Assembly: GCF_016808095.1 (NCBI RefSeq)
Contig: NC_068979.1
Location: 21,163,444-21,227,443 of the forward strand
Length of the DNA stretch: 64,000 bases
Direction: 5' to 3'
Source of the DNA: Vigna angularis
Lineage: Eukaryota; Streptophyta; Magnoliopsida; Fabales; Fabaceae
Every line of letters begins with the position of its first letter. Positions within the stretch are counted from its first letter, which is position 1. This document shows, piece by piece, positions 33,798-47,718 of the stretch. A program made the position numbers and the translations under genes. A model generated the notes under the pieces. It was not told the origin of the DNA. It searched no databases and saw nothing but the letters and a program-made list of their open reading frames with translations.

Positions 33798-36700
33798 TTA
33801 AGTAGTAGGACTTTCCAAACGAATATAATCATACATAATTCCTTCAAATGGAGTTTTGGCATTTGACTGTGTCAAATAGATGGTGTTTTTTCCTTTTACC
33901 AATTGATTACTATCTACACCTACACTATACAACTCATACAATCCATGGATGCCGTGCCTTGCTATGGCATTGTCATAGCCAATTAGCCCTTCTGTTGCGA
34001 AGTCTGGAGGGTTTGAATTTGGCTTGTTGAACCTAACCTGATCATCCATCTCAAAGCATGTTAGACACAACAGTCACAGTAGAAAACAAAGATCAATTAT
34101 GGAAAAAGTAAATTGTTCTACCTCCAATTTAGAATTAGTGGCAGATGCCAAGGCCAATTGCAGTGTGTAGTTTGCTCCCTTTATGATATTCTCAAGCTGG
34201 AATTGAATCTGCCAAGTGGTTGGCATGAATTTACTCGTTTTTGTGCTCCTGCATGCATCAGTGTGTAATTTAGAAGAGAAAACTGATGATGACAATCATA
34301 AAATTTCTATATGTTGAAAAAGTTTACCTGGTAACTTGAGCATAAAACCAGTCCTTATGATAGTCAGAAACACCGACTGTGAAAATAAGATCTTTTGTTG
34401 GATATAAATCAGTGTAACGTCCCCACAAGCCGTATTGCCTAAACCTGTCACGGTAGAAATTCTTTCAGAAAAACTGAAAATAGTGTCAAAATTTGTTGTT
34501 GACAATGAGTATTGGGCTAACCCATTTTTGCTATCCTTTAGGTACAATTTGTTCACAAGCTCTGGGTAATAGTCTGGTACATAGAACTCTGCAGCTGACC
34601 TATCTGGTATCCCAATTTCCCATAAAGTAGGACCATTTCTTGGAGGTTTGTATACAAGTGAACCCAAGTTGATGTTGTCTCCTACAGCACATTTTACATG
34701 AAGTTATAATTAATCTGGGTATCATAACATCTCAAAAGTTTGAATTATTAAGTGAATCTGTAAAATTACGCAAACGAATTTACATTTAAACAATTAAAGC
34801 TTGAAGGGTTAACTCTGCACAGGTTTACTGTACCTTCAACTGAAAACTAACTTTTTATCAAGACAACAAAAGTGAACAGCATTCTAATGCCATGCCATGA
34901 ATCAATTGCGGTCTATATCTTTGGATAAAAGCATAATTATTCTATGCTTAGCATACTTGAGAGAAGAAGATATGTTACCTGGTGTGATACCAACATTAAT
35001 TGGATATTTGTAATCTCCTATGAAACCAGGGACCCATGCATACAAGGCGTACTTCCCAGGTACAATATTTGTAATTGAGAAGCTTCCATCTTTGTCAGTT
35101 TGAGTCCAGAATTGATAACCCTGTGAATATCATGTACAGGTCAAACACTTTTCAGCTGAATGTTTCACTAGCCATTCAAAGTTCAAGAAATTAAAACTGA
35201 TTGACTCCTACACCAATTGTACCTTGCTTTCTATTTGCCATGATCCTGCGTCTCCAGGTAGAGCTAGAACAACGTAAGAACTTTTAGCTGGTTGAGCCGT
35301 CCCTCCCCTGATGAATTAGAAAAAGCAATTAGGAATTCAGCTCACCTATATAAGTTGTTTATATGTAATCAAACAATAAAATGAAGGCAAATAAAGTATT
35401 ATCATATACCCATCTTTAACTTGAAGTTTTCCTGACACCGTTCCCCGTTGACTGGGTGGAATGAAATCTTTTGATCCGATGAAATCATAAGGCCATTTTC
35501 TTTCTTCATTGGATAACTAATTTACCGAATAGCAACAATATGTTGTGTCATAATATAATACTTCACTCGAATAACGTACAATGAATGATCATATGTGAGT
35601 GTTAAAGGTAATAATAATGACCTGTTCTACAGCATCTGACCACAGAGACTTAAACTGAGTTTTGCTTGGAGCAGAGTTAAGGTAAACAAAAGTTGGCCCA
35701 AAAACCTTTTTATAAGTCTCCCCTTCATCAAATGCTATGATTACCTTCTTGCCAGCATAATGAGTGCTAGTAAACATCTGCACACACAAACAATAACAAA
35801 GTTAGAACAACAACAACAACGAAAACAGAAGTACATAAGTATTATACATGTTTAACATAGTATTATAATTTTCTGTAACATGTTTAATACAAGAGGAAAC
35901 TCTAATAAGGAATTGTTGATGGATTCAGGGATTTGTCAGGTCTTACGGAAAGAGAAGTTGGGCCAACATGAGAAGTGAGTTCTTGTTTAACGGGCCCAGC
36001 ATTGCGGAACTCATTACTGGGAGTTATCACCCAGAAACCCACTGGTGCTGAATCATCCTCTGCAATCCACCCATGAACAGAGTTATCTTTGTTCTCTGTC
36101 GAGTATTGATATTTATCATCAACCTAAACCCAACAAACACGTCTTCGATTCACACACATTATAGGCAACAAAAAGAAAAATAGAAAAAATCAATGTCAAT
36201 TCAACCAGAGGCATAACCAAAGAAAGAATCACCTCTCCTCGAATTTGTGGGTCAGTTGCATGGGTTAAGAGAACAGCTTCAGGATATGAAAGCACCTTGC
36301 CCGTTCTTCTGTCTTCTGCAGTTGGCATCTTCCTTTGCCTTGTATCAGATATGGCCATGTAGTGGAACCTGCATCATTGGTTTGGTTGTTAATAAGTTAC
36401 GCATTGCTTTTTACTCTTCCACTTTTAAAATGATAATAACTTCAAACTAATCAAACATTGTATTTTACGAGTCAATGAAAATTACTAAAATTAATTTTTC
36501 CAAAATCAAAGGCAAAAAATGTTTTTTAACTTGTTTGACAGTAAAAGTTTGCTAGTTACCTGTCTTCGTCGAGTTTGTAAACTATTCTGATTTGATAAAC
36601 CGTGATTGCAGGTAATCCTGGTGGACGAGTAAATACTGCGTATGAATAAAACCCAGAATCACCTCTGCGCAATATATACCTTAAGTCTATGTTTATGGGG

Positions 36701-39700
36701 ACACTTGAGCCTTGCATGGAAGCTTTCCATGTTTTTAGAAAGGAAACCTCCACCACAGTATCACTTGCTTCAATTACTGAGAAATCTGCCCCATTGATTC
36801 TGCATGCATGCATACGTTACTTTATTATTACTTTTGCTATCTAGCAAATAATAGTGACTGAGCACTAGTGACAATGAGTGAATTTAAGTTCGATATTCTC
36901 TTTTATTATTAATATATCATATAACTAAGAAGATACAAGAATGGAGGTTGATCAAATTTGTAGATAGAAGAGAAAATCAATGAATGTTTTGTAAAATAAT
37001 ACAAATAAAGTATACCTCTCAAAGATCCCAGGTTTTCCTGCTTCGTTCCAAACAACGTCCAAGTACCTATAATTATGTAAGTCAGGTTATTTATATGTTT
37101 AAAACTAAACGTGACTTAATGTGGATCAAATTAACTTTTTTTTCCATAATTTACATTTTAAGAAAATCGATGGTAACTGGGATGTAATTTATTTAGCATA
37201 ATGTTGTAAGATATGCACATACCCTCTATCAAATTCTTCATTTTTTTGATTAAGTATATTATGAGTTCCGTCATAGTATAGTCCAATAATATAGCCTTCG
37301 GGATTTGACAAATTGAGGGAAACTATTCCGTTTTCAATCACTACCTGAAAATCATCTCAAGACTTCAGCTGTTAAAACCTAAGTATTTGACCACAAAATT
37401 CAGGTCAATTAATGGTTATTTCCTTCTTCTTTTTTTCAATATCCTGAAGAATTCTATCATTAAAAAGAACATTTATCACCTGGTCTTCATATTTATTCAG
37501 CTTGACAGCAGCAGGAGTAGTCTTCAAACCTCTTCTGCAAATGGGAGTATCGCAGGGAAAGAAGAAAGTTAAAATTCAAAGAGAGGATAAAAGGGAATAA
37601 TTACACCTAGTAACATTCAAAGAGAAATGAAAAATGATATATTTATAAATGATGTGATATGATAGGAAGAAAGATAAAAAGAAATGAATGTGTAATAGAT
37701 AAGGACAAAATTAAGATGTCCGTGTGAACGAGTTGAGTCTAAACTGAATGCATAGTTTTACAATACTTTCTATGATTATTTTATTAGAAAATGATAAAAT
37801 AATGAGTAACTTAAAAAAGAAAAATTGATATAAAAAGGTTATATATATATATATATATATATATAATAAGCAATGTAAAAATGTACATTATAGTAATAAT
37901 AATAATATAATTTGATATTTAGTTATACAAAAAGGTTTATTGTTTTTCCCTTTTCCAAAACCTGTATGTTATGCTTAGTTATGATTGTAATTCATGAAAA
38001 AGAACGTTTTTGGAAACCTAAATATTGGAATTGGAAACAAAACACAACCGCTTTCATCATTTGATTTAAAAAGAAAACGGATAAAAGACGTTGCCCATTG
38101 GTTGAAACATCAATAAGAGTGGATTAATGGGGGGAAAAAGAACATTTGAACTCACCTAAAAATGTTTTCATTTCTCTTCCTTGCTAGAAAAACTGAAGAG
38201 AAGATATGATTTTTCAGATAAGAATAATAACTTTTTGTTTATATTCGTTTTAAAATAATATCTTCATTTTATTTTATTTTTATATTTTTAATAAAACTGC
38301 AAAAAAGGATAAAACTCACTTATTTTCCATTTTTAAAAACCTCCCCTCGCATTCCTTTTACTTCCAAACAGAATGAAATATAGAAAAAGTAACTTCGCAT
38401 ATTAATTTGCGAGGAAAAACTAATAAAAACTCCCACACTCCTTTTTATCTTTATAATAACAAAACAAAAGTAAATATAATATAACGAGTTTAAAATTAAT
38501 ACGCTATAATATAAGTTTTTATATTGATATTATAATATATATATATATATATATATAATTATTGAAAAAATATTCTTAAAAAAATCATTATTTTTTCATA
38601 TATGAATTAAATAGTAAAATAAATTCAAATTTTAATTAAACTTTTGCCACATTATGTTCTGGAGGAGGAGAAAGATGACATTTAATGTCAAGGGCAGTTA
38701 CTATTAGACATTTTGGCAACTTAAGTTGTTCAGTTTTGAAAAATGATTTACTTTCACCTATCTATGCGCATCAATTAATGTAAAACTGCCCGAGTCCCCA
38801 CACACGTATATCTATTCAGTTATATGGAGTAAAGGTAAAAAAAAAATTCATCGCAATATATATAATTAACATAGCTTTATTTAAAATCTAGTTCTTTTTC
38901 AAACTATTTATATTTAAGTATAGGATTAAAATTAATAAGGTTTCTTGGTGGAGAAAGAGAGGAGGAAAAACAGTAATTTAAACGTTACCATGTCTATTTT
39001 ATGTACGTCCCATCTTTAGTATATAAAATGTAGATGAAAAGAGAGAGAGAAAAAATAGAATATTGATGAGTGCAAAGCGATGAAGATGGAGATATAAACA
39101 TGCAAAGTAAGACATATATAAATGAGAAAAATGACAGACTTCAATTTTAGGTGCGTGAACTTTAAATTGTTGTTATGTTTTGAAAGGAAGATTCGGTTGT
39201 TTGTGAAGTAGACCATCAGCCTATACTATTATGATCAAGTGTCTTTTTGAATAATGCATTTGGTGAGACTTAAAAGAAGTTATAGTGAATTGCATTTTCA
39301 TCAAATTTTGCGTCATTAAATGCAGGCCATCTATGTGTAGACTCAATATCACACAAAGGAAAACATAAACGAGGCATTTGAGATAGTCAAAGAATGCATG
39401 GAAACTCTTTTTCATGGCTAACTTGAAACATGTTCTTTTTCTACCATGAAGTAATGGATGCAAGTGAAAAGCACCATGTCACAGAGAAACCATACACTAA
39501 CATGACTGCTGATAAGTAGTTAGTTTTTCATGATGTCTTCCTTCTGAGTTGCGTTTTCTCATCTTATGTTTCCTTTTTTGTTTATTCAGTCACACAAAGA
39601 TAAGCATAGAGAAAAAGCAACATTGCTGACTATAATGAAGAAAAACAAGAGTAGGGAGAACCTAAACGAGACACTCTCAGCAGTGTCAGAGCAGGCACCG

Positions 39701-39729
39701 AAGAAGATTAAGCTGAGAAGCAACGCCAT
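33798..39729 (-). CDS. Rhamnogalacturonate lyase (PL4), paralog 1, 15 exons, 658 aa
   Basis: Exons (5' to 3'): 39729-39668, 37534-37480, 37344-37223, 37066-37016, 36799-36560, 36368-36233, 36123-35947, 35777-35622, 35516-35410, 35307-35223, 35120-34979, 34681-34522, 34444-34328, 34248-34122, 34037-33798. All borders are GT-AG and phases agree. Signal peptide MALLLSLIFFGACSD in exon 1, then a 2.1-kb intron. The lyase domain spans about 22-335 (HYMAISDTRQRKMP, VHGW with H239 a candidate catalytic His by analogy to fungal PL4). A fibronectin-III-like domain lies at about 350-445 (RGTVSGKLQV, GSFSITNI) and a C-terminal carbohydrate-binding-like domain at about 455-650 (LWEIGIPDRSAAEF, GYDNAIARHGIHGLY). 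It would be secreted and cut rhamnogalacturonan I by beta-elimination. It lacks one intron that paralog 2 has. Confidence 0.95.
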
Positions 39730-41340
39730 TCTAAACCACCGTTGGATATTATTAGTTTCCACCATCATCTCTTACTAATATGAACCTGCAAATAACTTGA
39801 AGCTTCATTACTGGTTATAAAGGTCAGAAGAACATGTCAAAGAATGCCAAAATGAGCAAAAAAAAAAAACTGAGAGCGCTGTTCCATAGTATCATGCGGC
39901 AAACTATCTTATAACGGAAAAAAAGAGATAAATCTAGTATTCAGATTCTGAAGAACACACAAACCTTGACTTTCACCGTTGTTTTTTTTTTTTTTTGCGA
40001 AAACCGATAATAGAGTTGCAGAAAACCAAATACGTACAGGAGATGAATATTTGATGATAGATATTTTTCTTTGGAATTGTTTTTCTATATTAAATCTCTT
40101 TGGAACCTTAATATGCCCCTTCAAAAAACGTGTGGGAAGTGAATGCACCTTATATATGTATACAAATACTCCTTTTATGTACGTGAACTTTTAAGAAATA
40201 ATTATGAGGATAAATTCGGCAAAAGCTTCTATCATATGAATTAAGAGGGTAACGTTGAATTTAACATTTTAAAAAAAAGTAAATTTTTAGTATATCGTAC
40301 TATAAAAATATACTTAAAATTAAAAAAAATATGTGTGAAAATACGCATAACTAAAAGATACGTGAATAAACTTGAAAAATACGTTTCATGAATGTTGATA
40401 CTTAATTATAACCAACTCCTAGTAACAACCTTTTTAAATACTGAATAACACTTTACAACTGCAAATTCAATTAACAAAATTGACTTTCTTTTTACCATTA
40501 ATAATATGGGATTTTGTTAAGGGCTTTCGTATCCTTATATGCCAGAATGACGACGTACGTAGAATTAAACTATAGTGGCATGATATCAATTTGTCAATAG
40601 ATATAATTAAACACCGAAATTTTTCTAGCTTAATTATATTCCAACATGTAAAGCGAGGGGCGTTTGGTACATACCTAATCCTTAGGATTAGAAAATAATG
40701 AAAATTTAGTCATTGTTAGTACTGAATGACCCACCTCTTGTTAGGCCTACACAATATGCTATTAAGGTACATATTAAAAGGACTTACATTAGAAAAATAT
40801 ATCTGGATTTAAATTTCAATCTCCTAAGTGAATAGGCAAGAAAAACCTGCAAACCTGCCCCCAGTTTCAAAAACAAAACCTACTTTTAATCAAGAAAGAA
40901 ATTTAGTTTCCAGCAAATTTTATCACTTTTGTGTAATTTCTCTAAAAAAATTACCAGAATAGAAAAATGGTAAAAAAAATCACAAAAGTAAAATATAATT
41001 TGCTTGAATAAAGAAATCGTATTTTACAAACACAATTTCAACCTTCTATTTTTTGTAATACAAAAGTCTTGTGTTTATGATACATATGTTCGTTTTATAT
41101 AATTCTTGTATTTCTGAAATTGTGTTTATTTCTACCATATATTAAATTGATGTGAACATAGGCAAACCTTATAAACTCAACCACTAAATGATTTATATAC
41201 TGTTTTACTCTCTATGAAGATGACAATAGATCAAAGTGGGGCACAAGCAATAATGCTATTATTTCCTTTTCGATATATATTGGCATATTTGGCATTTGAA
41301 AGCGTTAGGTAAACCATTAACAATAAGTTAAGTTCTATGA
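39730..41340. other. Upstream region of lyase paralog 1
   Basis: AT-rich, no other gene. It aligns with 60103-61062 upstream of paralog 2, with scattered indels. It includes an A run (39860) and a T run (39980). The promoter of the lyase must lie here, but no element is clear enough to name. Confidence 0.6.
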
Positions 41341-42909
41341 TTATTTTAAGGCTTAACAGCCTCTTTTGTCCCCAGTTGTGTTTGGTTTTGTCAATTTGGT
41401 CCTTGGTTTTAAAAAAGTGTCTACTTGGTCCTGACTTGGGAAATTTTGTGTTTGTTTTGTCTCTTCCGTTAAAAAACACTAACGGTGTTAATGAATTGAT
41501 GATATGGTAGTATAAATTGGTAACGTGTTAATGAGAGATGAGGTGGATTTTACAGTATAAACTTGGCTGCCACGTCATCACCATCTTCAGAAATCCTAAC
41601 TTCCATCAAGCATCAAACCTTAGCTGCCGAACCATCCTTAACTGACGAACTATCCACAATCGTCGCCGTCAATAGCTACGACGCTGCTAACATCATGCGC
41701 TGCCGCCACCATGAAACATCTTCATTAGACCACCACCCGCGCTACAAAGCCGCCGCAAGGCACCATCCATCACGAGCTCACGCAAGCTGCCGCGACCACC
41801 ATCTCCCACCTCCATCAAACCCGTGAGCTCCGCCACCAATTTTCACCATCACCAAACCTGCATACCAGAAATCACCACACCAAGCAAAACCCTAAATCGC
41901 CATGCCGCCGCTGCCGCAGAGCGAACCTCTCCCTGCAGGATCACGAGAACCTGCAACCACCACACCTCCATCACCTTCTCCAAGCCCAAACATGCAAACC
42001 ACAAAATCAGAAAAAAAAGCCTCATCCTACGAGATCTGAGTTCGCATCTTCGCACCTCCATCCACTTGAATTCACCACCTGCAAAAAGGAAAAGACCTCC
42101 AATTCGCCAAACACCATCACGTTACCAGTAGCCACCGCAGATGGGAAGGCCGAACCCCAATTCTCGCGAGTTAACGGCGCAGAAGCACTCTTCCCCAATC
42201 TGAAACCCTAATTTTTGGGTGGGGAAGGGCTGCCACATGCTAAGCCTTCATTTCTATTTTGCGCGAATTGGGTGTTTAAAATTGGGAATTTTTCTGGGTC
42301 TTAATCGTGAGGAAGAAGATGATGTTGTTGTTGGTGATTTGGGTTGCGCGAGATTGATGATGGATGGTAGGTTCGAACCTGGTTGTGCGATTTTAGGCAT
42401 AGTGGTGACGACGCGACATGGTGGTGACAACGCGGCATGGTTCATGGTGGTGGATGGGTTTCACGGTGTGGGTGGTTGCGGCATTGATGGTGAAAGACGA
42501 TGTTGGTGAAAGATGATGTGGTGGTTGCAGGTTCTTTGCGGCATTGACGGTGTGGGTGGTGGCAGCACAGTTGGATAGGGTTTGGACTTCACTGTTGCGG
42601 CGCTACAAGGTGGTGGTGGCGGATAGGGTTTGGCTGACGGTGGAAGAATTAGGGTTTCTACTGTTTGGGGAAGACAAAGCTGACGTGACGTGGGAGGAGG
42701 GAATATGTGGCCCAAAGATTAAAAAAAAGTTGAAAAGAAACTGCCATATCATCAGATTATTAACTCCGTTTGTTTTTTTTAACGGAATGGATAACATTGA
42801 CACAAATTTTACTAAGTCAGAACCAAGTAGACACTTTTTTAAAACCAAGGACCAAATTGACACAACCGAGCACAACTGGGGAAAAAGAGGCTATTAAGCC
42901 TTATTTTAA
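41341..42909. mobile_element. Mutator-like element with long TIRs (coordinates include 9-bp TSD)
   Basis: The element at 41350-42900 (1551 bp) has terminal inverted repeats of about 160 bp (GGCTTAACAGCCTCTTTTGT at the left; GGCTTAATAGCCTCTTTTTC read inward from the right). It is flanked by the perfect 9-bp duplication TTATTTTAA (41341-41349, 42901-42909), the Mutator hallmark. The paralogous segment at about 61063-61080 lacks it and shows the uninterrupted site. The interior is GC-richer than its surroundings, without a transposase. Open frames (41563-42131 +, 42219-42509 +) show no domain that I recognise; a Pack-MULE-like capture is possible. Confidence 0.95.
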
Positions 42910-45224
42910 AATCAAGATTAGTTTTTTATACATTTTACAATTAATGATTCTAAATGTGTTTAAAATTAATTTCATTGTTGTTCCGATCCCAATCTAGCAA
43001 GTAATATTATTAGGTCAATCACTATTTTATTTTTAAAAAGCGCATTGGAGGATGGAATGACACGTGAGTATTTAAACTGCGTTTGACCTCAATTTCTAAA
43101 TGATGTGAGATTATTGAGTGTGGTAGGAACATAAATCCCTAATCGAGGTCTAAAAGAAATGACTAATCTTATACAATATAGTGTTTAAGAGATCAAATAT
43201 TCAGTTATCGATCTCACAATGAGTGTCAAATAATCTTACCGGATATACTGTTAAAAAGAACTCTTATGTTCCATTAAAATAATACTTACTTCAAAGATAT
43301 AATATCAATATAATTAATAATAACATAATAATAAATAATAATCATATTACTAATACTCAAATAAATTTAAATTTGGATGACTTTATAATAAAAAATTTAA
43401 TAAACTTTATTGGATTATACTTTTTAATATTTCTATTACATTCGTTAAAAACAATTAGGTTAGACAAAAAATAAGAAAATGTCAAATTTAATTCTTAACG
43501 TAAAAGATATATTAAATAAAAATGCATTTTAAAATGTAAAATATAAGAAACAAGAAATGGACACAATTGATGACGTAATGTGAAAGTGAAATGTCTAGTT
43601 AGTTAGAAAACGTCAAGGAATCATACTAGAAGAGATAGAAGACAAGTGCTGAGGTCTAGAAAAGAATCAACACATGACAATTAGCACACGTCAAAATATT
43701 TTGACTTTTCAAAAATTATGCAATGCCAAATAAACAAGGAGCATATTGGCCTAATTTTTAAGTGCATTGACAAAATAAATCACATATATTAAGAAAATTA
43801 ATTAACTGTATTATAAATTTACTAATATCCTTTTTTTAAAATTGTGCTTTTCATGAAAAGTTAAAATATTTTAGAAATAAAAATGGTTAAAAATAAAACA
43901 TTAATTAATGTTAAAATATTTTATAAATAAAAAAGGTTAAAAATGTGATTTTTCTTTTACTCAGATGAAACTTGGGAAGGTACACTTAGGGGCAACATAC
44001 ACCTGGTGAGGAAAGTTTATGCGTGGGTCTTCATTTATTATATTTGTTAAGAATTTATTATATACTAAAGGAAGGTAGACCAGGGGAATATATACTCCTT
44101 GGGAAGGAACTTTCTGTGGGGGTTCATTTCTTATTTCTTAAAATACTTTCTTATTGGATGAGATGACGTACTTATCTGTATGACTTTTTTTCTTCTTATA
44201 TAAAAATGTAATATTGTTCTATAAAATTTTTAATCTATCAAGCTTTAAAAACAAAACATGTTGTACTGAAAAAATAATTGTGACATTTTCAACCATGTTG
44301 AGAAAGTGTTAAAAATGCCAGAAATGATTTTTCGAAATCAAAGTTTACTTTCAGGAATTCCATTTATACACGATAAGTATAGTTTATTTTTAATCATAGT
44401 TTTAAAAGTAACCATTTTAATAAAAAAAATCCTTTTGTGCCTTTTTACTTTCAAAGGATTTAAAGCTATAAAGTGAATTTAATGGTAATTAGAAAGAAAG
44501 CGTGAAAGATTGTAGATTCAACTTTTTCACTAATATTTAAAAGATATACATTTGGTTTAAAAATATTTAAAAGATATAAATTTTGGTTTGAAAATGTTGA
44601 AAAAGATTTCGAGAGAGATTTTTAAAATTCAGCTCATTTTTAGTTCAAATGAAAAGTGTGATACATGATTCGAACATAATCTAAAATATTTAAATATAAA
44701 AACATTATATATATATATATATATAATATAAATTTTTAGGTTTATTAAGTTACAACTTTTTTATAAATATGAGTATTTTTAATTAAATTTTAATATTTAT
44801 TTATTTAAATTGAATATTTTAAATATTTTATATTTTTTAAATAATCGTTTTATTTTTTATGGAATTCTTATTATTTTATATATTAATATTTATGTGTAAA
44901 AAAATGTGAATTTCATTAAATGATATTATAATTAGTATAAAATAATAAGTAATTTTTATTACTTTCATTAAAATTGTGTTAGATACTAAATATCACAGGT
45001 TGTAAGGGTCGAAAAAAATATCAGAAATAAGTTAGCATTTGGTTATTTGGTAAAAATATTATTGGAAAAATAATTTTATTTAAATGTTTTTATTTTACCA
45101 TTGTTTTTTTTATTGTTTTGTTGCATAAAATGATGGTTTTGTTTAGGTTATATAATGAGGTGGTGTATATTTTTATCAATGAAAGGGAATGCTAGAGTGG
45201 TGGAGCTATGTTATATATTATCTA
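42910..45224. other. AT-rich noncoding DNA
   Basis: No gene recognised. The first part continues duplication copy 1 to about 43840. Short internal repeats occur, such as GTTAAAATATTTTA.AAATAAAAA at about 43860 and 43911, and an (AT)n run at 44707-44726. Confidence 0.6.
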
Positions 45225-46580
45225 GGTTAATTTTCTCAAATAGGTTCTTTTTTATTTTTTATTTCTCAATTGATTCCCTAAAAGTGAAAAAAATAGTGTA
45301 GTTGGGTCATTGTCGTTAAATTGGATTAACAAAGTTAAAATTAAGGTGATTTCTCATTGTGAAGTGGAATTATTAATTGACGTGGCAGATGCAGTGTCAT
45401 CATGTTAAGCTAAAGTTGTCACCCTATTCTGTCATGTCATCATCTTCAACCTTTCCCCAAATTAGAAACCCTAACAGTCCATGGCAGCCACCAAAAAACG
45501 CCACCACACAACCACCACCATCGCAAAATTATGTTCGTCTTCCTCGAACCATCGCAATAGAACCTTCATCCCCTTCTCCTCCATCGCAAATCGCACAAGT
45601 TCATCTCCTTCCACCAACACAGAAATCAACCCCAATTCAAGATGAACCTTAAAACCCCAAACAGAAAAACCCAAATTGAACTCATCTTCATTGTGCCACA
45701 ACGGTCTCACAACTCCTTTATTCTCCACTATGAATAACCCTAACTGCAAGTTCATCTTCATTCAGGCTACCACGCGAACTCCATCGCGAGCTCCACAACA
45801 CTTAAACAACCACCATAAATCGCGCCACCGTCGTGCCTTCATCACGTTTTCGACCTACGATCTCGCAAAGCCAAATCCGCGAGCATTTGCAAAGAGAGGA
45901 GAACCCAAAGAACTAGAATGGCGAAACGCGCTACCACAAAACCCTCTCTCGCGAAAATCCAATCTCGAAACTTCTTCTTCATTCCGAGTTCACCTTCGAC
46001 TCTCCTTCTTCACGAATCCTTTCAAAACCTACAACACAAACAACAAAAAATCCCAACAGCCTCTGTGCCTCACCATGAAATGTAAACCTGCACCCAATTC
46101 GGATCAAAATCTACCATGCGTCGCCACAAATGAAAGGCCCAAACCCTGGTCTTGAAAGCCAAACACAGAACCAACCAAAACTCCTTCGAATCGCGTCATC
46201 ATTGCACTTTCAAACCCAATCATGAACCTGCGAAATCAATCCTCTTCATCGCGAGCTTTATCTTCTTCCCTAGAATCTCTAGGATTTGTAATTTGGGAAA
46301 AGGTTGAAGATGATGAACCCTAATTTCATTTGCATGAACCTTAATTTTCTGATCCCCTCAATTCAATTCTCAGAAACCTTTTTTTTATTCTTTAATTACA
46401 CATATTTGACGTAACATGTTCTGAATGTGTCACGTCAATTAATAAATTCCACAATGATAATTCAGCTTAATTTTAACCATGTTAACCCAATTTAGCAACA
46501 ATAATCCAATTATACTGATTTTGCACTTTTAGAAAGTTAATTGAGAAGAAAAATAAGAGATCTATTTGAAAAAACCTAAC
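45225..46580. mobile_element. Second long-TIR Mutator-like element
   Basis: The left end (AGGTTAATTTTCTCAAATAG, 45225) and the inward-read right end (GTTAGGTTTTTTCAAATAGA, to about 46580) form an inverted repeat of roughly 200 bp that includes matching AATTGACGTG and TTAAAATTAAG stretches. The interior is GC-richer with ACCCTAA/CGCCACC content, like the element at 41350. I cannot define a clear 9-bp target duplication, so the ends are approximate. Frames 45377-45652 and 45676-46155 (+) have no recognisable domain. Confidence 0.78.
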
Positions 46581-46824
46581 ATAAATAGAGACTATCAGAA
46601 TGATTAAACCTATTATGTACGTGCAATGGAGGGTCTGGGCTCAAATCCATTTTGCACCAAGTTTTAGGGATGTTATTGTGTTATTTTTTTTTAACGGTGG
46701 GGCCCACTTTATTTGAGAATTAATGAGAAGAGTATTAGATAATGATCATAAAATAGAAGGGGAGGGAATCTGCGTTGGGTAATTAATTAAGAGAGAGAAA
46801 GAGATGTTTAAAAGAAAAAAAAAG

Positions 46825-46879
<55 letters not shown>

Positions 46880-47629
46880 TATATTAGGTATTAGATATAC
46901 ATTATAATAACAAATCTGTGAGGGTCTTCGGGGGCAATAGTTTTTTAAAATACTTGTATATATGTTTTGGAGATAAAAAAACTGAAAAGGGGAGAATTTG
47001 TTAGTGATAAGAAAGGGGTTGAGAATAGTAGGGTTTATCTTTAAAAGAGAAAGATTAGGTTAAAAGTAAAGAGAAAAAAAAAAGAAAGAGAGAAGAAAAG
47101 GGTGAAGGAAGTTACAATGTTAGAATCTGGACAAGAAGAAGACTAAGTGGGGTGGTGGTCTAGAGGTTGAAACTCAAGCAAAAAGGAACCAACATTTACC
47201 TAGATAAAGAGACTAACTTTTACTTCATGAGGATAGCTTGTGATTGTATTTTCACTAGACATGCCTAATATAGAGGGACTCACGACATGGGTGTTGCATG
47301 TAACGTATGGGTGAGAGAAAAAAAATTCAATATGGAGTGCTTGGGTTATGACGAGTAGATAAAACTTGATGGGTTGTAAATAATAATGAGGGTTAAAGGT
47401 GAAGGTATGGGGAAAATTTTGGTTTGTTCAAGCTCACTCAAGAGATGATAGTAAAGCATGGTAGGAACAAGGGTAGAGGATAATCACAAGTTGCAGGGTC
47501 ACATGGTGTGTTCTTCGTTCAGGTAGTATAAGTTTGTTAGTTTCCTGGTAAATATTTTTTTGATAATAGTAAGTGGTGAAACCTAGAGATAAATCATGGC
47601 TTATGGTGGTATTGGAAGTGCCTGTTATA

Positions 47630-47689
<60 letters not shown>

Positions 47690-47700
47690 TTGTAGAATAG
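46581..47700. other. Noncoding DNA with long AT microsatellites
   Basis: Nothing coding is recognised. A dinucleotide (AT)n run at 46828-46871, a purine-rich stretch at 46975-47110, and a second (AT)n run at 47633-47687 that abuts the truncated end of the copia element. Confidence 0.6.
47633..47687. repeat. (AT)n microsatellite
   Basis: About 27 AT dinucleotides directly next to the broken end of the copia element. The position suggests that the truncation or a later rearrangement happened at or near this run. Confidence 0.95.
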
Positions 47701-47718
47701 TTATACAATTCGTGTAAT

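Larger units (their letters stand above)
33585..43840. repeat. Segmental tandem duplication, copy 1 (carries the first lyase gene)
   Basis: Aligns in exons, introns and flanks with about 54085-61310. The left border is near ATAAATACAACAAGCAAGAA (about 33605 and 54112). On the right, similarity continues through AGATGACAATAGATCAAAGTG (41218) and beyond the Mutator-like insertion to ATTAAGAAAATTAATTAACT (about 43790 and 61260). The exact ends are blurred by AT-rich decay. Confidence 0.85.

Noticed and set aside
34296..34667. 123-codon minus-strand frame reading through exons 12 and 13 of lyase paralog 1
   Set aside because: It runs through a 77-base intron (34445-34521). Splicing it out restores the conserved FRQYGLW segment, as in paralog 2.
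37980..38200. Candidate first exon of lyase paralog 1 (ATGAAAACATTTTTAG followed by GTGAG)
   Set aside because: The phase does not fit exon 2, and the same place in paralog 2 differs. The exon at 39668-39729 gives a signal peptide, correct phase and conservation in both paralogs.
41563..42131. Two adjoining plus-strand frames in the Mutator-like element
   Set aside because: Composition-driven frames in the GC-rich interior; no start context, domain or splice structure supports a gene.
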